Shown here: positions 22,617 to 30,341 of the stretch, piece after piece
How positions within the stretch are numbered: the stretch's first letter is position 1
Layout of the letters: each line of letters begins with the position of its first letter
Source of the DNA: JAISGQ01 sp045604965
GTDB lineage: Bacteria; Bacillota; Clostridia; Oscillospirales; Acutalibacteraceae
Assembly: GCA_045604965.1 (NCBI GenBank)
Contig: JAZUPB010000047.1
Location: forward strand, 1 to 33,239
DNA: 33,239 nucleotides
Reading direction: 5' to 3'
Translations under genes and position numbers: made by a program
The notes under the pieces: generated by a model
Told to the model about the DNA's origin: nothing
Database searches by the model: none
Seen by the model: only the letters and a program-made list of their open reading frames with translations

Positions 22617-23105
22617 TTATTTTTTATTTTTTGCAAGTGATGTACTTACCTCTGATGTGGAGTCTATGCAAAGAGATACGCAGAGACACATAAGCTCATC
22701 TTCCTTGCGGCTAACCTCAACAACATAGGTTTCTCCCCAGGAGAACCACTTCTTGCTGTGTATCATTACAAGGCCGTCTTTTGCAGTAAGCAGACGATAC
22801 TCACTCTTGAAATAGTCACCGTCAAGCTTCCAGCCGCTCTTTGTCATTTCATACTTTACGCCTGTTGCTATGTTCTTCTTTTTTATTGTTTCAAAGGGAA
22901 CTCCGTTTACCAACACCTCGAATTTTGTGCCAAGGATGCCGCTTTTCTTTTCAATAACCGCAGCAAGAGTTCCGCCGTTGGTAAATATCTGAACACGGTT
23001 CCCCGAAAGAAGTGAACCTTTCACAGTCCATACATGGCGCTTGTATTCATCTGTTACCTCAAACTCCTGCGACTTAAGCAATGTATCCTGAGTTATATAC
23101 AGCAT
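22617..23105 (-). CDS. LURP-one-related (LOR/YxjI-type) protein
   Basis: The 162-residue protein matches the tubby-like LURP-one-related pattern: repeated beta strands such as FEVTDEYKRHVWTVKGSLLSG, LAAVIEKKSGILGTKFEVLVNG and GWKLDGDYFKSEYRLLTAKDG. The fold is a beta barrel around a central helix, related to scramblase and tubby domains. Bacterial functions are unknown. It starts one base after the YcxB-like gene ends and is the last gene of the lipoprotein-glyS transcript. The C-terminal 20 residues are polar. Confidence 0.75.
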   Translation of the reverse strand: MLYITQDTLLKSQEFEVTDEYKRHVWTVKGSLLSGNRVQIFTNGGTLAAVIEKKSGILGTKFEVLVNGVPFETIKKKNIATGVKYEMTKSGWKLDGDYFKSEYRLLTAKDGLVMIHSKKWFSWGETYVVEVSRKEDELMCLCVSLCIDSTSEVSTSLAKNKK

Positions 23106-23106
23106 A

Positions 23107-23709
23107 TTATACTCCTCTCGCTTCTGCGTTCTTTCTTGCCTCTGCTCTCTTTTTTCCTATTCGAAGCTTTACTTCACGCAGTTCTTCTCCGTAAAGCACT
23201 CGTGTTGGCAGATAGAGCAGCGCACCGTTCTGCGGAACTATCAGATATCCATAGTAATCCTCAATAACTTCCGTGATCTCTGCATAATCCATGACACATT
23301 CATCACTGGGTGTTACTATGGAAATATTTTCTCCAAAGGTATATGTGCACAGAGATGCCCGGTACTGCAGTCCGTGACGGACGTGCATCTGCAGTTTTCT
23401 GCGTCGTACCACAAGGTATGCTATTCCTGCAATGGCGACTGTCACCGCACCGAGAACCAGCAGTGTTGTAACAAAACTTACCTGCTCAGGCTCAAGATCG
23501 ATCCATCCGCCTGCTCTCATTATCCGCATATACCACCATATAAACAGATATGTAGCAAAGGGAAACAGCAGAAGAAGGATTATAAATACTATTCTTCTCT
23601 GCTGTGCCTTTTTTCTCTTTGAAAAATACGTTTTTTCTGCTCTGAATATATCGTCAGGCGTCAATGACACTGTTACGCGAACATTTTCGCAATGTCCGTT
23701 CTGTTCCAT
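23107..23709 (-). CDS. YcxB-like membrane protein
   Basis: The 200-residue protein has an N-terminal cytoplasmic stretch (VTVSLTPDDIFRAEKTYFSK), two transmembrane segments (about 41-63 and 78-101), and a C-terminal soluble part. The segment YTFGENISIVTPSDECVMDYAEI then YYGYLIVPQNGALLYLPTRVL fits the YcxB-like C-terminal domain. No function is established for this family. It lies between glyS and the LURP-one-related gene in one leftward run. Confidence 0.72.
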   Translation of the reverse strand: MEQNGHCENVRVTVSLTPDDIFRAEKTYFSKRKKAQQRRIVFIILLLLFPFATYLFIWWYMRIMRAGGWIDLEPEQVSFVTTLLVLGAVTVAIAGIAYLVVRRRKLQMHVRHGLQYRASLCTYTFGENISIVTPSDECVMDYAEITEVIEDYYGYLIVPQNGALLYLPTRVLYGEELREVKLRIGKKRAEARKNAEARGV

Positions 23710-23747
23710 CGGCGATCCTCCTACTAAGTGTGCTTTATATGCGATGC

Positions 23748-25136
23748 TTAGAAGGTTATTTTTGAACCGATATACTCTGCGAGATCCTCTATCTTGATTC
23801 TCTCCTGCTCCATTGTGTCACGGTCACGTACTGTTACGCATCCGTCTGTTTCAGACTCAAAGTCATATGTGATGCAGAAAGGTGTGCCTACCTCGTCCTG
23901 ACGGCGGTAGCGCTTACCGATAGAGCCTGTCTCGTCGAAATCGGTCATAAAGAACTTGCTCAGCTCATTGCGTACTTCCATTGCCTTATCGGAAAGCTTC
24001 TTTGAAAGAGGAAGAACAGCAGCCTTGTAAGGTGCGATAGCACGATTGAGATGCAGGACAGTACGGACATCGTTCTTTTCTGCATCGATAACCTCTTCGT
24101 CATATGCCTCGCAGAGAAGTGCAAGCACGGTACGGTCAAGGCCATATGTGGATTCGATTATGTACGGAATGTACTTCTCATTGGTAACAGGATCAAGATA
24201 ATCCATCTTCTGACCACTGTACTCCTGATGACGGGTGAGGTCGAAGTTTGTTCTGTTATGGGTACCGTTGATCTCGCCCCAGCCAAAGGGGAACAGGAAC
24301 TCTATATCACAGGCCGCCTTTGCGTAATGTGCAAGCTTCTCGTGATCGTGATATCTGAGATGCTCTGCAGGAATGCCGAGATCCTCGTAATACTTTTTGC
24401 CGTACTCTTTGAAATAATCGTACAGCTCACCGTCAGTGCCTTCTTTGCAGAAGGTCTGGAACTCCATCTGTTCAAATTCGATGGTACGGAAAGTGAAGTT
24501 GCCGGGGGTTATTTCGTTTCTGAATGCCTTGCCTATCTGACCGATGGAGAAGGGCAGCTTTGCACGCATAGAACGCTGAACATTAAGAAAGTTTACATAC
24601 TCGCCCTGTGCATTCTCAGGTCTGAGATAGATAATGCTCTTACTGTCGTTTGTTACTCCTCTGAAGGTCTGGAACATAAGGTTAAATTCACGGATATCGG
24701 TGAAATTATGCTTGCCGCAATGAGGACAGGGAATGGAATGAGCCTTGATATACTCAAACATTTCCTCCTTTGTCATACCGTCAGCGTGTGCCTCGGGATC
24801 AAAATCGTCGATAAGATTGTCCGCTCTGTGACGCATTTTACATTCCTTGCAGTCGAGAAGCGGATCAGAGAAGCTGGATACGTGTCCGGATGCTTCCCAT
24901 ACGCGGGAATTCATCAGAATATCTGCGTCAACCTCAAAGCTGTTGTGACGCTCCTGTATAAATCTCTTTCTCCAGGTGTCCTTTACGTTGTTCTTAAGTC
25001 TTGCACCGAGAGGACCGTAGTCCCAGGTGTTTGCAAGACCGCCGTATATTTCGGAGCCCGGGAATATAAAGCCTCTGTTTTTACAGAGAGCTACGATTTT
25101 TTCCATTGACTTTTCTGTGTTAAGCATAGCATTCAA
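23748..25136 (-). CDS. glyS: Glycyl-tRNA synthetase, single-chain class II
   Basis: The 462-residue enzyme charges tRNA-Gly. It is the homodimeric, eukaryote/archaea-type form, not the alpha2beta2 form. It has FIFPGSEIYGGLANTWDYGPLG at the N-terminus, motif 2 FRNEITPGNFTFRTIEFEQME, motif 3 GLDRTVLALL, and the anticodon-binding domain at the end. A cysteine pair region (LDCKECKMRH, then CPHCGKH) may bind zinc. A second in-frame ATG three codons downstream is better spaced from the GAGG site and could be the true start. No T-box leader is seen; it follows the lipoprotein gene by 20 bp. Confidence 0.97.
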   Translation of the reverse strand: MNAMLNTEKSMEKIVALCKNRGFIFPGSEIYGGLANTWDYGPLGARLKNNVKDTWRKRFIQERHNSFEVDADILMNSRVWEASGHVSSFSDPLLDCKECKMRHRADNLIDDFDPEAHADGMTKEEMFEYIKAHSIPCPHCGKHNFTDIREFNLMFQTFRGVTNDSKSIIYLRPENAQGEYVNFLNVQRSMRAKLPFSIGQIGKAFRNEITPGNFTFRTIEFEQMEFQTFCKEGTDGELYDYFKEYGKKYYEDLGIPAEHLRYHDHEKLAHYAKAACDIEFLFPFGWGEINGTHNRTNFDLTRHQEYSGQKMDYLDPVTNEKYIPYIIESTYGLDRTVLALLCEAYDEEVIDAEKNDVRTVLHLNRAIAPYKAAVLPLSKKLSDKAMEVRNELSKFFMTDFDETGSIGKRYRRQDEVGTPFCITYDFESETDGCVTVRDRDTMEQERIKIEDLAEYIGSKITF

Positions 25137-25156
25137 CCTCGCTTGTTAATTGATTG

Positions 25157-25993
25157 TCAGATAAATGCAAATACCGAAAATACATAGGTTACTGTATTTT
25201 CGCCGTATGTGACATTCACGGTATAAATGTAATCTCCTGCTGCATTTTCGGGAATATTCAGCTTTCCGTTTGACGGCTCTATGGGAGTCGGCACAGAGCC
25301 TTCCTCCGCACTTTTGTACGAAACTGAATAACTGTCGGGCATCATACTGAACTCAAGTGAAATGGTCTCTCCGCATCTTACACTCACAACTGAGCCAAGA
25401 TTCTGCGCAAGAACCTCTTCCACTGCACCGTAGCTGTATGTCTGTCCATTCCATATTACATTTGTTGCTGCCGCAAGAGAGCTGTCAGCTCCGCAGTTGA
25501 CTACAAGCCTCGGGAGATTTATTACTCCCATTGTATCGCTCACAACCTCAGAACGCATAATTTTTACTGCCTGTGCGTATGCCTGTACAGGGTTTGTTTC
25601 GGTTACGGATGATCCGAACCATACCTGCACAGTATCACCTGCTGCAAGGTTGAGATGGGTGAATACATCCTCTGACTCTTCCTTGCCAATAGCCGTTTTA
25701 AGGTCTACTGTTACGGTTGCCTTTTTATATACCTTCTTCTCGGTTGTCTCTTCTTCCGCTTTCTCTGACTCAATAAGCATAGTGGCTCTGTCAGAGGTGA
25801 TGGATATACTGGTTATCTTACCGACTATATCAGGCTCGACATTTGTTGGTATGGCCGAACCGCTGGTTACTACCACCGAACCGCTTGTCAACGGAGGCTG
25901 AGGCTCATCCGTTGTATTATTAGTACAAGACGATGCTATAAGCGAAATAAGCAAAACGAGAACAAGCAACAAAATCGGCGTTACTTTTCTCAT
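25157..25993 (-). CDS. Lipoprotein of unknown function
   Basis: The start MRKVTPILLLVLVLLI at 25993 has AAGGAGG nine bases upstream and gives a typical lipoprotein signal. The lipobox is IASSC, with the cysteine near residue 23. A Thr/Ser/Pro-rich linker follows (about 24-60), then two beta-rich regions. The last (about 215-278, with NIPENAAGDYIYTVNVTYGE) resembles an Ig-like fold. It is first in an operon with glyS, YcxB-like and LURP-one-related genes. It would be a substrate of the Lgt encoded about 4 kb away. Confidence 0.82.
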   Translation of the reverse strand: MRKVTPILLLVLVLLISLIASSCTNNTTDEPQPPLTSGSVVVTSGSAIPTNVEPDIVGKITSISITSDRATMLIESEKAEEETTEKKVYKKATVTVDLKTAIGKEESEDVFTHLNLAAGDTVQVWFGSSVTETNPVQAYAQAVKIMRSEVVSDTMGVINLPRLVVNCGADSSLAAATNVIWNGQTYSYGAVEEVLAQNLGSVVSVRCGETISLEFSMMPDSYSVSYKSAEEGSVPTPIEPSNGKLNIPENAAGDYIYTVNVTYGENTVTYVFSVFAFI

Positions 25994-26024
25994 ATGGAGA
26001 TTCCTCCTTAAATTGTTACACATT

Positions 26025-26053
26025 ATTATAACAAATTATTAACAAAATGTAAA
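26025..26053 (-). promoter_or_regulatory. Promoter of the lipoprotein-glyS operon
   Basis: On the minus strand TTTACA (26048-26053) and TATAAT (26025-26030) are 17 bp apart, 32 bp upstream of the lipoprotein start. Confidence 0.78.
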
Positions 26054-26077
26054 TGGATATTTTTTCACATAAAATAG

Positions 26078-26105
26078 TTGGATTTTCAATAATTTGTGTT
26101 ATAAT
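26078..26105 (+). promoter_or_regulatory. Promoter of the QueG-like gene
   Basis: TTGGAT (26078-26083) and TATAAT (26100-26105) with a 16-bp spacer face right. This is the divergent partner of the lipoprotein promoter. Confidence 0.6.
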
Positions 26106-26177
26106 AGCTAAAAGGCTTTTATGTAATATGATAAAAGATATTTTATTTTTCTTTTCTTATGTTAAGGGGTGAATATT

Positions 26178-26978
26178 GTGACAGGTATGTTGTCGATTAT
26201 TATGAATGCCAACGGTTTATATGATTTCGGTGTTTGTGACTATTCTCTGATCGAAAACAGACTTCTTCCCTGTATGGCCAAGGGAAGGATTCCAAAGGAT
26301 GCAAAAGCTGTTATTTCAGTGCTATTTCCATATAAAGTTCCTGTTGAAAAGGGTAATCTGTCACTCTATGCCGCTGTTCCCGATTATCACGAGATAGCAG
26401 GCCATATGCTTGACAATGCCTGTACTGCTCTTCGAAATGCTTTTCCTGAGCACGATTTTGTATGGTTTATTGACAACTCCCCTGTCCCCGAGGTTTACAC
26501 CGCTTCTCTCTGTGGATTGGGCATGATTGGAGACAACGGTCTTCTTATCAATCCGCGTTTCGGAACATTCTGCTTTATCGGTGAGATAGTCACCAATCTT
26601 GAGGTTCCCTTCACAGGCGAAGAACCATCATTTTGCGAGCACTGCGGTACCTGCCGTGCAGCCTGTCCGGGAAAAGCACTCTCCGAAGACTGCTTTGTTC
26701 GCGATAACTGCGTTTCCTATATCACTCAGAAAAAAGGCACCCTTTCCGAACCCGAAATTGAGCTTATACGCAAAAACGGCTCAGTATGGGGATGCGACAC
26801 CTGTCAGGATGTATGCCCTCATAACAAAAATGCGGAGAATACATATATCGATGCTTTCCTCAGAAGAGCAAATCCCGATGTCAGAGATAACGATCTTGCC
26901 AACGCTTCCGACCGTGCGTATATGTGGCGCGGAAAAAGCGTGATAAAGAGAAACATGGATATTTTTAAGGATGAATGA
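26178..26978 (+). CDS. QueG-like iron-sulfur protein (epoxyqueuosine reductase family)
   Basis: The start GTG 26178 is favoured because AAGGGG lies eight bases upstream; a GTG at 26169 overlaps that site and an ATG at 26187 is a third option. The 266-residue product has a domain with FIDNSPVPEVYTASLCGLGMI (D99, where QueG has its catalytic aspartate). Two [4Fe-4S] sites follow: C153-x2-C156-x2-C159-x3-C163 and C206-x2-C209-x3-C213. QueG reduces epoxyqueuosine to queuosine using cobalamin. The protein is shorter than typical QueG and lacks a C-terminal HEAT-like extension, so it could be a paralogue. Confidence 0.75.
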   Translation: MTGMLSIIMNANGLYDFGVCDYSLIENRLLPCMAKGRIPKDAKAVISVLFPYKVPVEKGNLSLYAAVPDYHEIAGHMLDNACTALRNAFPEHDFVWFIDNSPVPEVYTASLCGLGMIGDNGLLINPRFGTFCFIGEIVTNLEVPFTGEEPSFCEHCGTCRAACPGKALSEDCFVRDNCVSYITQKKGTLSEPEIELIRKNGSVWGCDTCQDVCPHNKNAENTYIDAFLRRANPDVRDNDLANASDRAYMWRGKSVIKRNMDIFKDE

Positions 26979-26982
26979 TTTT

Positions 26983-27009
26983 AAAAAGTGGGCTTTCAGC
27001 CCACTTTTT
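26983..27009. terminator. Bidirectional terminator
   Basis: AAAAAGTGGGCT (26983-26994) pairs with AGCCCACTTTTT (26998-27009), loop TTC, then ATTTTAT. It lies between the convergent QueG-like and ABC-F genes. Confidence 0.9.
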
Positions 27010-27053
27010 ATTTTATAACTCACGTCAGAGCAAGCCCGAGTCAGAGTTCTTTT

Positions 27054-28649
27054 TTATTCCCGATTCATCATATATTCGATATATTCATCATAGGTGCATG
27101 CTCTGTCAATTACTCCGTCCTCGGTGATCTCGATTATTCTGTTTGCAATGGTTCCCATAAACTCGTGGTCGTGAGAAGAAAACAGGACTACACCCTTAAA
27201 GCTTTCAACACCTTTATTGACTGCTGTGATAGCCTCCAGGTCGAGATGGTTTGTAGGCTGGTCAAGAACCAGAACATTGGAACCGAACAGCATCATACGG
27301 CTGAGCATGCAACGGACCTTCTCGCCTCCCGAAAGGACTTTTACAGGTTTGAGCACTTCATCACCAGAGAAAAGCATCTTTCCGAGGAAGCCGCGCAGAT
27401 AGGTCTGTGTCTGATCTTTTGACCACTGCGAAAGCCATTCGACCAGATTCATATCGCAGCCATCAAAGAATTCTGAGTTATCTCTCGGCAGGTAGCTTTG
27501 TGTGGTTGAAACACCCCAGCTGAATGTTCCTTCGTCAGGCTCAATCTCTTCAAAAAGAATTTTAAACAGCGTTGTCATTGCAAGGTCATTCTTTGCAATG
27601 AAGGCAACTTTATCTGTTTTATTGAGTGCAAAGCTTACATTGTTCAGTATTTTGACTCCGTCAATTGTTTTGGATATCCCGTTAACTCGAAGTATCTCCT
27701 TGCCGGGTTCTCTGTCCATAGTAAATCCGACAAAGGGATATCTTCTGGTGGAGCAGGGAAGCTCCTCAACACTGAGCTTTTCGATAAGCTTTCTTCTGGC
27801 AGTTGCCTGCTTTGCTTTTGATTTGTTTGCAGAGAATCGTGATACGAAGTTCTGCAGCTCTGCTATCTTCTCGCTTGCCTTTCTGTGCTGATCGGCAAGA
27901 AGTCTCTGTATGAGCTGGCTGGATTCATACCAGAAATCATAGTTACCGACAAATATCTTTATGCTGTTGTAATCTATATCACAGATATGTGTGCACACAT
28001 TGTTAAGGAAGTGGCGGTCGTGAGATACTACAAGGACCGTTCCCGGATAATCCATAAGGAATTCCTCAAGCCACTGGATGCTCTTTATGTCAAGATGGTT
28101 TGTAGGCTCGTCCAGAAGAAGGATCTCAGGCTGTCCGAAAAGTGCCTGTGCAAGCAGTATTTTGACCTTTGCTGCGTCAGGCACACTGCTCATTATCGTA
28201 TGCTCATCAAGATCGTCAAGTCCGAGCCCGCGCAGAAGCTTAACTGCATCGGTCTCTGCATCCCATCCGCCCATTTCGGCAAATTCACCCTCAAGCTCTG
28301 AGGCTCGCTCACCGTCTTCGTCGGAAAAATCTTCTTTCATATAAAGGGCATCCTTTTCCTTCATAACGTCGTACAGACGTCGGTTGCCCATAATTATCGT
28401 ATCAAGCACGGAATATTCGTTGAACGCAAAGTGGTCCTGCTTGAGCACTGACATTCTTGTATTCTCAGGGATTATTACCTCGCCTGTGGAAGGCTCCAGC
28501 TCTCCTGAGAGTATGCGCAGAAAAGTGGACTTTCCTGCTCCGTTTGCTCCGATTATGCCGTAGCAGTTTCCGGGAACAAATTTTAAATTAACATCCTTAA
28601 AAAGATTTGAACCCGAGAATGCGAGACTTAAATTTGTTACGGTAATCAT
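27054..28649 (-). CDS. ABC-F family ATPase (YkpA/YbiT-like)
   Basis: The 531-residue protein has two nucleotide-binding domains without membrane segments, as in ribosome-associated ABC-F factors. The first has an intact Walker A (GANGAGKST, residues 34-42) and LLLDEPTNHLD, but its signature is SSVPDAAK instead of LSGGE. The second has an intact signature LSGGEKVRC and VLDQPTNHLD, but its Walker A reads AKNDLAMTT, with M358 in place of the lysine. A basic linker (about 245-295) joins them. Only one composite ATP site should be active. Translation-factor function is inferred from the family; antibiotic resistance is not indicated. Confidence 0.9.
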   Translation of the reverse strand: MITVTNLSLAFSGSNLFKDVNLKFVPGNCYGIIGANGAGKSTFLRILSGELEPSTGEVIIPENTRMSVLKQDHFAFNEYSVLDTIIMGNRRLYDVMKEKDALYMKEDFSDEDGERASELEGEFAEMGGWDAETDAVKLLRGLGLDDLDEHTIMSSVPDAAKVKILLAQALFGQPEILLLDEPTNHLDIKSIQWLEEFLMDYPGTVLVVSHDRHFLNNVCTHICDIDYNSIKIFVGNYDFWYESSQLIQRLLADQHRKASEKIAELQNFVSRFSANKSKAKQATARRKLIEKLSVEELPCSTRRYPFVGFTMDREPGKEILRVNGISKTIDGVKILNNVSFALNKTDKVAFIAKNDLAMTTLFKILFEEIEPDEGTFSWGVSTTQSYLPRDNSEFFDGCDMNLVEWLSQWSKDQTQTYLRGFLGKMLFSGDEVLKPVKVLSGGEKVRCMLSRMMLFGSNVLVLDQPTNHLDLEAITAVNKGVESFKGVVLFSSHDHEFMGTIANRIIEITEDGVIDRACTYDEYIEYMMNRE

Positions 28650-28683
28650 ATTCTGACCCTTTCAATCCTACAGATAATGTGTT

Positions 28684-28719
28684 ATACTGATTAGGTGTGC
28701 TGCACCTATCAGTATTATA
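28684..28719 (-). promoter_or_regulatory. -10 element and palindrome upstream of ABC-F
   Basis: ATACTGATTAGGTG (28684-28697) pairs with CACCTATCAGTAT (28703-28715), one bulged T. A TATAAT on the minus strand (28714-28719) overlaps its edge, so the palindrome covers the transcript start of the ABC-F gene. No good -35 is visible. Confidence 0.5.
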
Positions 28720-28845
28720 ATAACATTATTGACGGCAAATTTGAATAGAATGGAAAAAATTCGCCGTTATTTACTTATTCAGTAAATTTTATATCGTAAA
28801 TGTGTTAAAATAGCCTTATAAATTCTATTTTGGAGTTGATAAATT

Positions 28846-30081
28846 ATGTACAGAGAAAAAGATGCTAGAATTTATGCTGAGCTTATCGCCAAGACAGGCG
28901 TAAATATTCAACCCGGTCAGCAGGTTTATATCACAGCATACGTTGAGGTTGTCGAGTTTGCACGTATCCTTGCCGAGGAATGCTGGAAGGCAGGTGCAGG
29001 AGATGTGACTCTTCGCTATGTTGACGAGCAGACCTCAAAGCTACGCTTTATGTACGCAAGTGAAGAAACTCTTGCCGATGTTCCTGAGTGGGTCCACGCT
29101 CCGAAGCTCGATATAGCCAAGAAAGGCGGTTGCTTTATTTCTCTCATTGCTGATGATCCCGATGCTTTCGACGGTCTCGACGCAAACAAGATCGGTGTTT
29201 CGGTTCGTGCAAATTCCATAGCCTCTGCCCCATTCCACGATCAGCTTGACAAGAGCGTAAATCAGTGGACTGTTGTTGCGGCATCTTCGCCTGCCTGGGC
29301 TAAGAAGCTCTTCCCCGAGCTCGACGAAAAGGCTGCTGTGGAAAAGCTCTGGGACTGCATCTATCACACCGTCCGTATCGACGAAGATGACCCCAAAGCT
29401 TCCTGGGAGGCTCACTCAAAGGCACTTCACGATCACTGTGATATTCTCAATAACAGTGATCTCAAGGCTCTCCATATTACAAATTCTCTCGGCACAGATC
29501 TGACCGTTCAGCTCGTTGACAATTATCTTTGGGCAGGCGGTTCTGAAGTCACCGTTGATAAAAACGTCGAGTTCCAGGCAAATATGCCCACCGAAGAGGT
29601 TTTCTGTATGCCTCATAAATACGGTGTAAACGGCGTCGTTTACAGCTCTATGCCCCTAATTTATCAGAGTATGACCATAGACAAGTTCAGCATCACATTT
29701 AAGGACGGAATTGTCACCGATTATGATGCAGAGACAGGAAAGGATGCTCTTACTCAGCTGTTCAGTGTCGATGAAGGCGCAAAGAGGCTCGGCGAGGTCG
29801 CTCTTGTCCCGTTTAAGTCTATGATACGTGAGACAGGTATTCTTTTCTACAATACACTTTTTGACGAAAACGCTTCCTGTCATCTGGCTTTCGGCAGTGC
29901 CTATCCTATCAATATGAAGGGCTGCGTCGATATGAGCGATGAAGAAAAAGACAAGGCAGGCTGCAACCAATCCAAAACTCACGTTGATTTTATGTTCGGA
30001 ACTGAGGATCTCAAGGTTGTCGGCATCAAAAATGACGGTACTGAGATCAATATCTTTGAAAACGGCAACTGGGCTATATAA
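28846..30081 (+). CDS. M29-family metallo-aminopeptidase
   Basis: The 411-residue enzyme matches the thermophilic aminopeptidase (AmpS/PepS) family over full length. Metal ligands are visible: E250/E251 (NMPTEEVF), E317 (RLGEVAL), H346 (SCHLAFG), H379 and D381 (THVDFMFG), with Y335 nearby as catalytic residue. It removes N-terminal residues from peptides in the cytoplasm. TTTGGAG precedes the ATG. It is monocistronic, ended by the hairpin at 30191-30215. Confidence 0.95.
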   Translation: MYREKDARIYAELIAKTGVNIQPGQQVYITAYVEVVEFARILAEECWKAGAGDVTLRYVDEQTSKLRFMYASEETLADVPEWVHAPKLDIAKKGGCFISLIADDPDAFDGLDANKIGVSVRANSIASAPFHDQLDKSVNQWTVVAASSPAWAKKLFPELDEKAAVEKLWDCIYHTVRIDEDDPKASWEAHSKALHDHCDILNNSDLKALHITNSLGTDLTVQLVDNYLWAGGSEVTVDKNVEFQANMPTEEVFCMPHKYGVNGVVYSSMPLIYQSMTIDKFSITFKDGIVTDYDAETGKDALTQLFSVDEGAKRLGEVALVPFKSMIRETGILFYNTLFDENASCHLAFGSAYPINMKGCVDMSDEEKDKAGCNQSKTHVDFMFGTEDLKVVGIKNDGTEINIFENGNWAI

Positions 30082-30096
30082 CAACAAGTTTTTAAT

Positions 30097-30302
30097 CCAT
30101 CTTTTTTCAAAAAGATGGCAGGATTGTCAAGGACAGAATCCTTGACGCAGGAGTTTGAGGGGCTGCGCCCCTCAACTATTCAGTTTTTCAAAAAGTGGGT
30201 GGTTCACCCACTTTTATTATGTGTTGAAAGTTAATGGGCTCTGCCCCTTAAAACCCCGGCAGAGACTCCGTCTCTGCACTCTGCAAGCTTTCGAGAAAGC
30301 TT
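30097..30302. repeat. Dense palindrome array between M29 and FliB-like genes
   Basis: Within about 205 bp there are at least six hairpins: 30097-30118, 30126-30146 (GTCAAGGA/TCCTTGAC), 30155-30175 (TTGAGGGGC/GCCCCTCAA), 30191-30215, 30259-30277 (GCAGAGAC/GTCTCTGC), and 30285-30302 (AAGCTTTC/AAAGCTT). A GGGCTCTGCCC core lies near 30236-30247. Several resemble the hairpins after glmS. No gene is seen in this gap. Confidence 0.75.
30191..30220 (+). terminator. Terminator of the M29 gene
   Basis: AAAAGTGGGTG (30191-30201) pairs with CACCCACTTTT (30205-30215), loop GTT, followed by ATTAT. Confidence 0.82.
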
Positions 30303-30341
30303 GACCAAAGCTTTTGGTATTTGATTATTCGGAGGACTTCT

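Noticed and set aside
24051..25109. A 352-codon plus-strand frame opposite glyS
   Set aside because: It is an antisense shadow of glyS with no promoter or ribosome binding site.
25137..25156. T-box leader for glyS
   Set aside because: Only 20 bp separate the lipoprotein gene from glyS, and I see no T-box sequence (AGGGTGGNACCGCG type) there or before the lipoprotein gene.
30097..30302. CRISPR array
   Set aside because: The palindromes differ from each other in sequence and spacing; there are no identical direct repeats with unique spacers and no cas genes.
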